A stretch of 64,000 nucleotides of DNA from Frateuria_A sp035944355 (GTDB lineage: Bacteria; Pseudomonadota; Gammaproteobacteria; Xanthomonadales; Rhodanobacteraceae). The notes under the pieces were generated by a model. That model was not told where the DNA came from. It did no database searches and saw only the letters and a program-made list of their open reading frames with translations. Location: NCBI RefSeq assembly GCF_035944355.1, contig NZ_DASZBH010000004.1, positions 248,001 to 312,000 of the forward strand, in the 5' to 3' direction. Position 1 is the first letter of the stretch; every line of letters begins with the position of its first letter. Of the stretch, positions 58,671-64,000 are shown in pieces. The translations under genes were made by a program, and so were the position numbers.

Positions 58671-58706
58671 CCCTCTCCCTCGGCCCCGCCGGTGGAGAGG
58701 GGGAGG
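58671..58706. repeat. CCCTCTCCCT palindrome, copy 8
   Basis: Arms CCCTCTCCC and GGAGAGGGGG in the gap between the ATPase and first permease gene. Confidence 0.65.
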
Positions 58707-58750
58707 CCTTTGGTTTTTTGCTTGTTGCCGTGGAAAGCCCGAGCAAAGCC

Positions 58751-58800
58751 TCCCCCTCTCTCCAGCCCTCTCCCCCGGCATGCGCCGGGGGAGAGGGAGC
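58751..58800 (+). repeat. CCCTCTCTCCAGCCCTCTCCCCC palindrome, copy 9
   Basis: Long form with arms CCCTCTCCCCCGGC and GCCGGGGGAGAGGG; the arm sequence is nearly identical to copy 6. Confidence 0.75.
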
Positions 58801-58841
58801 TTCGCCTTGCGCAGTCGCCCTCCATTTCCGGAACCCCCGAC

Positions 58842-60149
58842 ATGTTCGCCTACTACTTCCAACTCGGCCTGCGCAGCCTCCGCCGCAACCCGCTGCTGAC
58901 CGCGCTGATGATCATGGCGATCGGTTTCGGCGTGGCCGCCTCGATGATCACCTACTCGGTGTTCCGCGCCACCTCCAACAACCCGATCCCGCAGAAGTCC
59001 GGCCAGCTGTACGCGGTGCAGATCGCCAACTGGAAGCCGGAGGACATGGATCATGGCGAGCCGCCCCCGGCGCTCACCTATACCGATGCCGTGGCCTTCA
59101 TGCAGGCGCACAAGGCCAAGCGCCAGACCGCGCTGTATCCGATCGCGCCCTCGGTGATCCCGGCCGACGCCAGCCGCTTGCCGATCCAGGAGAACAGCTA
59201 CGCCTGGTACAGCGACGCCTTCGCCATGTTCGACGTGCCCTTCATCTACGGCGGCCCATGGACCCAGGCGCAGGACGACGCGCGCGCCGCGGTCGTGGTG
59301 ATCGGCAAGAAGCTCAACGACAAGCTGTTCAACGGCCAGGACAGCGTAGGCAAGACGATCAACCTGGACGGGCGCGACTACCGCATCACCGGCGTGACCG
59401 GCGAATGGAACCCGCAGCCGCTGTTCTTCGACCCGGTCAACACCGGCGGCTTCGGCGACCCGATCGGCCTGTTCATCCCGTTCACCCGCGCGATCGACCT
59501 GAAGATCGGCACCGCCGGCAACAACAACTGCGACGACACGCCCGGCACCGGCTGGGACAACTGGCTGCACTCCGAGTGCGTCTGGATCGAGTACTGGGCG
59601 GAGTTGCCGACCACGGCCGACGCCGACGCGTACCGGCGCTGGCTCACCGGCTACGCGGCCGAGCAGCAGCGCGCCGGCCGCTTCAAGTGGGCGCCCAACG
59701 TGCGCGTGCGCGACGTGACCGACTGGCTGGACTTCAACAAGGTGGTGCCGCCGGAGTCGAAGATCTCGCTGCTGGTGTCGCTGGGCTTCCTGCTGATCTG
59801 CCTGGTGAACACGGTCGGCCTGCTGCTGGCCAAGTTCCTGCGCCGCTCGCCGGAGATCGGCGTACGCCGCGCGCTGGGCGCTTCGCGGCGCGAGGTCTAC
59901 ATGCAGTTCCTGGTCGAGGCGGGCACCGTCGGACTGACCGGCGGCGTGTTGGGCCTGCTGCTGACCGGTCTGGGGATGCTCTGTGTGGGCTGGGTGTTCG
60001 ACGAACAGATCGCACGCCTGGCCACGCTGGACGGGAAGCTGGTGCTCCTCACGCTGATCGTCGCGGTCCTGGCCACGCTGCTGGCGGCGTTCTACCCAAC
60101 CTGGCGCGCCGCCCAGGTGCAACCGGCCTGGCAACTGAAGTCCAACTGA
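58842..60149 (+). CDS. FtsX-like ABC permease A1 (MacB family)
   Basis: A 435-residue permease. One N-terminal helix (ALMIMAIGFGVAASMITYSV), a large periplasmic MacB core domain of about 250 residues, and three C-terminal helices with KFLRRSPEIGVRRALGASRR and TLLAAFYPTWRAAQVQPAW. The permease and ATPase are separate proteins, unlike E. coli MacB where they are fused. It is followed after 10 bases by a second permease, with which it likely forms a heterodimer. It is closely similar to the permease at 61585, about two thirds identical by eye. Confidence 0.92.
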   Translation: MFAYYFQLGLRSLRRNPLLTALMIMAIGFGVAASMITYSVFRATSNNPIPQKSGQLYAVQIANWKPEDMDHGEPPPALTYTDAVAFMQAHKAKRQTALYPIAPSVIPADASRLPIQENSYAWYSDAFAMFDVPFIYGGPWTQAQDDARAAVVVIGKKLNDKLFNGQDSVGKTINLDGRDYRITGVTGEWNPQPLFFDPVNTGGFGDPIGLFIPFTRAIDLKIGTAGNNNCDDTPGTGWDNWLHSECVWIEYWAELPTTADADAYRRWLTGYAAEQQRAGRFKWAPNVRVRDVTDWLDFNKVVPPESKISLLVSLGFLLICLVNTVGLLLAKFLRRSPEIGVRRALGASRREVYMQFLVEAGTVGLTGGVLGLLLTGLGMLCVGWVFDEQIARLATLDGKLVLLTLIVAVLATLLAAFYPTWRAAQVQPAWQLKSN

Positions 60150-60159
60150 GGAGGCGACG

Positions 60160-61395
60160 ATGATGCTGCAGATCAAGCCCATTCTCGCCGCGCTCAAGCG
60201 GCACAAGGCCGGCACTGTGCTGATCGCGCTGCAGATCGCGCTGACCCTGGCGATCGTGTGCAACGCGCTGTTCATCATCCGCCAGCGCACCGAACACCTG
60301 TCGCGCCCGACCGGCATGACCGAGGCCAACCTGCTCACGCTGGCCAACCGCTGGGTCGGCGCCGACGATAAGGCGACGCCGTCGCTGGGCCGCACCGACC
60401 TCGAGGCGCTGCGCCGAATGCCGGGCGTGGTGGACGCGACCATGGCCAATTCCTACCCGCTGCGCGGCGGCGGCTGGTCGACCAGCGTGAACAACACGCC
60501 GGAGACCAAGAAGGAGATGGCGCACACCACGCTCTACTTCAGCGACGATCATGCGCTGTCCACGATGGGCCTGAAGCTGGTCGGCGGGCGCAACTTCCGG
60601 CCCGACGAGATCGACTGGGTCGACCCCAAGGAATTCACCAGCACGCCGGTGGTGATGGTGAGCAAGGCCCTGGCCGACAAGCTCTACCCGGACGGCAGCG
60701 CGCTGGGCAAGCCGCTCTACCACTCCGGCAACACCACCCCGAGCACCATCATCGGCATCGTCGAGCGCCTGCAGGTGCCCTGGACCGGCACCTGGGCCGG
60801 CAACTTTTCCGAGAACGCGATCCTCATTCCGCGCCTGCTGACCGGCAGCTTCGGCAGCTACCTGGTGCGCACGCAGCCGGGCCAGCTCGACCGCATGGTG
60901 CACGCGGTGCCGGCGCTGCTGTTCAAGACCAATCGCATGCGCGTGATCCCGGAGGAGCGCGGCGTGCGCACCTTCGCGCAGGTGCGCGAGCAGGCCTACA
61001 AGAGCGACCGCGGCATGGCGATCCTGATGGGCGTGGTATGCGCCGTGCTGCTGGCGATCACCGCCGCGGGCATCGTCGGCCTGACCAGCTTCTGGGTCGG
61101 CCAGCGCCGCAAACAGATCGGCGTGCGCCGCGCGCTGGGCGCCACCCGGCACGACATCCTCTCCTACTTCCTCACCGAGAACCTGCTGATCGGCACCGGC
61201 GGCGTGGTCGTCGGCGCGGCGCTGGCGATCGGCATGAACCTATGGCTGGTCAGCCATTTCGAGATGGAGCGGCTGTCGCTGCTCTACGTGGCGGCCGGCG
61301 TGGTCGTGCTGTTGCTGCTGGGGCAGGGCGCGGTGCTGGCGCCGGCGATGAAGGCCTCGCGCGTGCCGCCGGTCGAGGCGACGCGCTCGGTGTAA
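60160..61395 (+). CDS. FtsX-like ABC permease B1 (MacB family)
   Basis: A 411-residue permease of the same fold. N-terminal helix VLIALQIALTLAIVCNALFI, periplasmic core (MANSYPLRGGGWSTSVNN, GLKLVGGRNFRPDEIDW) and three C-terminal helices with IVGLTSFWVGQRRKQIG followed by VRRALGATRHDILSYFL. It partners permease A1. The start codon is the first of two ATGs (MMLQIKPIL), with GGAGG upstream. Its twin begins at 62909. Confidence 0.92.
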   Translation: MMLQIKPILAALKRHKAGTVLIALQIALTLAIVCNALFIIRQRTEHLSRPTGMTEANLLTLANRWVGADDKATPSLGRTDLEALRRMPGVVDATMANSYPLRGGGWSTSVNNTPETKKEMAHTTLYFSDDHALSTMGLKLVGGRNFRPDEIDWVDPKEFTSTPVVMVSKALADKLYPDGSALGKPLYHSGNTTPSTIIGIVERLQVPWTGTWAGNFSENAILIPRLLTGSFGSYLVRTQPGQLDRMVHAVPALLFKTNRMRVIPEERGVRTFAQVREQAYKSDRGMAILMGVVCAVLLAITAAGIVGLTSFWVGQRRKQIGVRRALGATRHDILSYFLTENLLIGTGGVVVGAALAIGMNLWLVSHFEMERLSLLYVAAGVVVLLLLGQGAVLAPAMKASRVPPVEATRSV

Positions 61396-61404
61396 TTGGT
61401 GAAC

Positions 61405-61442
61405 CCTTCTCCCCTTTTGGGGAGAGGGGTTGGGGTGAGGGG
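61405..61442 (-). repeat. CCCTCACCCCAACCCCTCTCCCC palindrome, copy 10 (reverse orientation)
   Basis: Arms TTCTCCCC and GGGGAGAG followed by GGGTTGGGGTGAGGG, the reversed head. It faces copy 11 across about 75 bases. Confidence 0.75.
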
Positions 61443-61515
61443 CGGGGCTCGCCCGACACTCCATCGAAGCCGGGTGTGATTTGCAGGCAAGCGTGGGAAA
61501 CGCGCTCCGCCCGAT

Positions 61516-61570
61516 CCCTCACCCCGACCCTCTCCCCCTGCCTTTATCAAGGAGGGGGGAGAGGGAGCTG
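61516..61570 (+). repeat. CCCTCACCCCGACCCTCTCCCC palindrome, copy 11
   Basis: Head CCCTCACCCCGA and tail GGGAGAGGGAGCTG are identical to copy 3 at 20681. Its tail ends 14 bases before the next permease start. Confidence 0.75.
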
Positions 61571-61584
61571 ACTACGGAGTCTTG

Positions 61585-62898
61585 ATGTTCGGTTACTACC
61601 TCCAACTCGGCATGCGCAGCCTGCGCCGCAACCCCGTGCTGACCGCCTTGATGGTCATCGCGATCGGCTTCGGCGTGGCCGCCGCGATGATCACGTACTC
61701 GGTGTTTCGCGCGGTGTCGGGCAATCCCATCCCCGACAAGTCCAGCGTGCTGTTCACGCCGCAGATCGACAGCTGGGGGCCGCAGCAGAATATCGATGGC
61801 GAGCCGCCCTACGCACTGAACTACGTCGATGCGCTGGCGCTCCAGCGTGCCCATCAGGCCAAGCGCCAGACCCTGCTGTATTCGGTGTGGCTGTCGGCGC
61901 AGCCGGACCAGGGGCACAGCTTGCCCGAGGGCGCCGACGGCTATGCGGTGACCGCGGACTTCTTCCCCATGTTCGAGGTGCCCTTCCTGTACGGCAGCGG
62001 CTGGGCCGCGAACGCCGATGACGGGCACGCGGCCCAGGTGGTGATCAGCGAGGAGTTCAACCAGCGCCTGTTCGGCGGCGCCGACAGCGTGGGCCGCGAG
62101 GTCGTGCTGGGTGGCCACGCCTATCGCGTGGTCGGGGTGACCCGGCACTGGAACCCCAAGCCGCGCTTCTTCGCCGCCAGCGGCAGCACCAGCGGCTTTC
62201 GCGATCCGACCGATTTCTATATCCCGTTCAGCCGCGCGCTGGACCTCAAGCTCGACACCGCGGGCAACAACAGCTGCCGCGGCAATCCCTCGTTCAACGG
62301 CTACGACGGCTGGCTGCAGAGCAACTGCGTCTGGATCACGCCCTGGGTGGAACTGGACGATGCGGCCGCGGTTGCCCGCTATCGCCGCTTCCTGGAGAGC
62401 TATTCGGCCGACCAGCAGCGCGCCGGACGCTACGCTTGGGCGCCCAACGTGCGCCTGCGCGACGTGATGCAGTGGCTGGACTACCGGCAGATGGTGCCGC
62501 CGGAAAGCCGCATCGCGCTGGTCGTGGCGCTGGGCTTCTTCGTCATCTGCCTGGTCAACACGGTCGGCCTGCTGCTGGCCAAATTCATGCGCCGGGCCGG
62601 CGAGATCGGCGTGCGCCGCGCGCTGGGCGCGCCGCGCCGGCAGATCTACGCGCAATACCTGATCGAAGCGGCCTCGGTAGGCGCGGCGGGCGGGCTGCTG
62701 GGCCTGGTGCTGACCGCGGTGGGCATCTCGGGGGTGGGCGTGCTGTTCCGTCCGCAGATCGCGCGCCTGGCGCGACTGGACCTGTCGCTGGTGGGGCTGT
62801 GCCTGGCGCTGGCCGTACTGGCCACGCTGATCGCGGCGTTCTACCCGGCCTGGCGCGCCGCACAGGTGCAGCCGGCCTGGCAGCTGAAGTCACACTGA
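61585..62898 (+). CDS. FtsX-like ABC permease A2 (paralogue of A1)
   Basis: A 437-residue permease starting MFGYYLQLGMRSLRRNPVL, nearly the same as A1 (MFAYYFQLGLRSLRRNPLL). The core and C-terminal motifs correspond throughout: KFMRRAGEIGVRRALGAPRR, AAFYPAWRAAQVQPAWQLKS. A TTG directly precedes the ATG and could also initiate. It arose by duplication of the A1-B1 pair. No second ATPase gene lies between, so both pairs may share the one at 57943. Confidence 0.92.
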   Translation: MFGYYLQLGMRSLRRNPVLTALMVIAIGFGVAAAMITYSVFRAVSGNPIPDKSSVLFTPQIDSWGPQQNIDGEPPYALNYVDALALQRAHQAKRQTLLYSVWLSAQPDQGHSLPEGADGYAVTADFFPMFEVPFLYGSGWAANADDGHAAQVVISEEFNQRLFGGADSVGREVVLGGHAYRVVGVTRHWNPKPRFFAASGSTSGFRDPTDFYIPFSRALDLKLDTAGNNSCRGNPSFNGYDGWLQSNCVWITPWVELDDAAAVARYRRFLESYSADQQRAGRYAWAPNVRLRDVMQWLDYRQMVPPESRIALVVALGFFVICLVNTVGLLLAKFMRRAGEIGVRRALGAPRRQIYAQYLIEAASVGAAGGLLGLVLTAVGISGVGVLFRPQIARLARLDLSLVGLCLALAVLATLIAAFYPAWRAAQVQPAWQLKSH

Positions 62899-62908
62899 GG
62901 CGGCGACC

Positions 62909-64000
62909 ATGCAGATCAAACCCGTCCTGACCGCCCTGCGTCGCCACAAGGCCGGCACCGTGCTGATCGTGCTGCAGATCGCGCTGACCCTGGCGATCGT
63001 CTGCAACGCGCTGTTCATCATCCACCAGCGCCTGCAGCACCTGTCGGCACGCACCGGCATCGACGAGGCCGACCTGTTCGTGATCTACAACCAGTGGGCC
63101 GGCGAACAGAAGTCCAAGCAGGAGATCGACGCGCAGGTGCGCACCGACCTGGACGCGCTGCGGCAGCTGCCGGACGTGCTGGATGCCGCGCCGAGCAATT
63201 CCTATCCGCTGCGTGGCGGCGGTTGGGACAACTTCGTCGGCCTCACCCCGGACCAGGTGCGGCCGACCTCCGACGCCGCGGTGTACCTGGGCGACGAGCA
63301 CCTGCTGCATACGCTGGGCGTGAAGCTGGTGGCGGGGCGCAACTTCCGCGCCGACGAGATCGGCACGCTCGGGCTGCGCGAGGAGCTGCATCCCTCGCAG
63401 GTGATCGTCACCCGCGCGCTGGCCGACCGCCTCTACCCCGACGGTTCGGCGCTGGGCAAGCCGCTTTACTCGATGAGTGCCACTCCCAGCATCATCATCG
63501 GCATCGTCGATCGCCTGCAGACGCAGGCGGTGGAGGACTGGCAGTCCGCCTATGCCTACCAGTCGATGATCTGGCCGATGCGCCTGAACTGGCCTTCCGG
63601 CGTCTACTACATCGTGCGCGCCCGGCCGGGTCGGCTCGAAGCGGCGATGCGCGAGGCGCCCAAGGCGCTGTTCGCGCTGGACGGCCAGCGCATCATCGAT
63701 CCGGCCGACGGCGGCAGCTTCGCGCAGATCCGCGCGCGGGCCTACGACAGCGACCGCGGCATGGCCATCCTGATGGGCATCATCAGTGCCGTGCTGCTGG
63801 TGATCACCGCCGCGGGCATCGTCGGCCTGACCAGCTTCTGGGTCGGCCAGCGGCGCAAGCAGATCGGCGTGCGCCGCGCGCTGGGCGCGCGGCGGCGCGA
63901 CATCCTCGGCTACTTCCTCACCGAGAACCTGCTGATCACCTGCGGCGGCGTGCTGCTGGGCATCGTGCTGGCGCTGTCGATGAACCTGTGGCTGGTGCTG
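62909..64000 (+). CDS. FtsX-like ABC permease B2 (paralogue of B1), cut by the window end
   Basis: 364 codons are visible and the frame is still open at the last base. MQIKPVLTALRRHKAGTVLI and ALTLAIVCNALFIIHQRL match B1, as does IVGLTSFWVGQRRKQIG in the C-terminal membrane part. About 45 residues are missing compared with B1. It starts 10 bases after A2, the same spacing as in the first pair. Confidence 0.92.
   Translation, partial: MQIKPVLTALRRHKAGTVLIVLQIALTLAIVCNALFIIHQRLQHLSARTGIDEADLFVIYNQWAGEQKSKQEIDAQVRTDLDALRQLPDVLDAAPSNSYPLRGGGWDNFVGLTPDQVRPTSDAAVYLGDEHLLHTLGVKLVAGRNFRADEIGTLGLREELHPSQVIVTRALADRLYPDGSALGKPLYSMSATPSIIIGIVDRLQTQAVEDWQSAYAYQSMIWPMRLNWPSGVYYIVRARPGRLEAAMREAPKALFALDGQRIIDPADGGSFAQIRARAYDSDRGMAILMGIISAVLLVITAAGIVGLTSFWVGQRRKQIGVRRALGARRRDILGYFLTENLLITCGGVLLGIVLALSMNLWLVL

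Overview
The window is GC-rich chromosomal DNA from a gammaproteobacterium. Gene content and order point to the order Lysobacterales (Xanthomonadales), most likely Rhodanobacteraceae (Dyella, Rhodanobacter, Frateuria or Luteibacter type). The evidence is the pilR-pilS / sucC-sucD junction, the nadE, bamD, rluD, pgeF block, and the glyA, nrdR, ribD, ribE, ribBX, ribH, nusB, thiL, pgpA block. The genus is inferred from gene order and protein resemblance. No rRNA, tRNA, CRISPR array, prophage or transposase gene was seen.

Layout. 0.1-6.5 kb: a secreted GH92 alpha-mannosidase, then three signalling genes (sensor kinase, Rcp1-like receiver, REC-kinase-REC hybrid). 6.6-12.3 kb: pilR and pilS, divergent from the succinyl-CoA synthetase operon sucCD. 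12.5-24 kb: nadE, bamD, rluD, pgeF, an acyl-CoA dehydrogenase with a lipoprotein, a SET-domain methyltransferase, a DJ-1/PfpI protein and an EF-G paralogue. 23-26.3 kb: two proline-rich single-pass membrane proteins sharing a C-terminal module. 26.8-29.7 kb: an integron-type gene-cassette array with five attC sites and no integrase, AT-richer than its surroundings, lying between a tfoX-like gene and pyrF. 29.8-35.8 kb: pyrF, ettA, a DUF817 gene, glyA and nrdR. A four-helix-bundle gene bounded by a 30-bp inverted repeat sits between glyA and nrdR. 36-43.7 kb: riboflavin genes with an FMN riboswitch before ribE, then nusB, thiL and pgpA. 43.8-51.4 kb: an aldo/keto reductase, an alpha-L-fucosidase flanked by a diverged ~270-bp direct duplication, and a Rieske oxygenase / APC permease / flavoprotein operon that probably N-demethylates a betaine-type compound. 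51.6-56.3 kb: a TPR-sulfotransferase and a TonB-dependent receptor. 56.5-64 kb: a MacB-like export system (adaptor, ATPase and two successive permease pairs, the last cut by the window end).

The intergenic DNA carries several repeat families: a CCCTCTCCC/GGGAGAGGG palindrome with eleven copies, a ~125-bp element with copies at 12.3 and 24.2 kb, and GGGGAACG tandem units in inverted pairs. One inverted pair contains the four-helix-bundle gene. A smaller pair without a gene lies inside the MacB-like operon. The strongest leads for something undescribed are the integrase-less cassette array, the four-helix-bundle element with its miniature relative, the duplication around the fucosidase, and the proline-rich paralogue pair.
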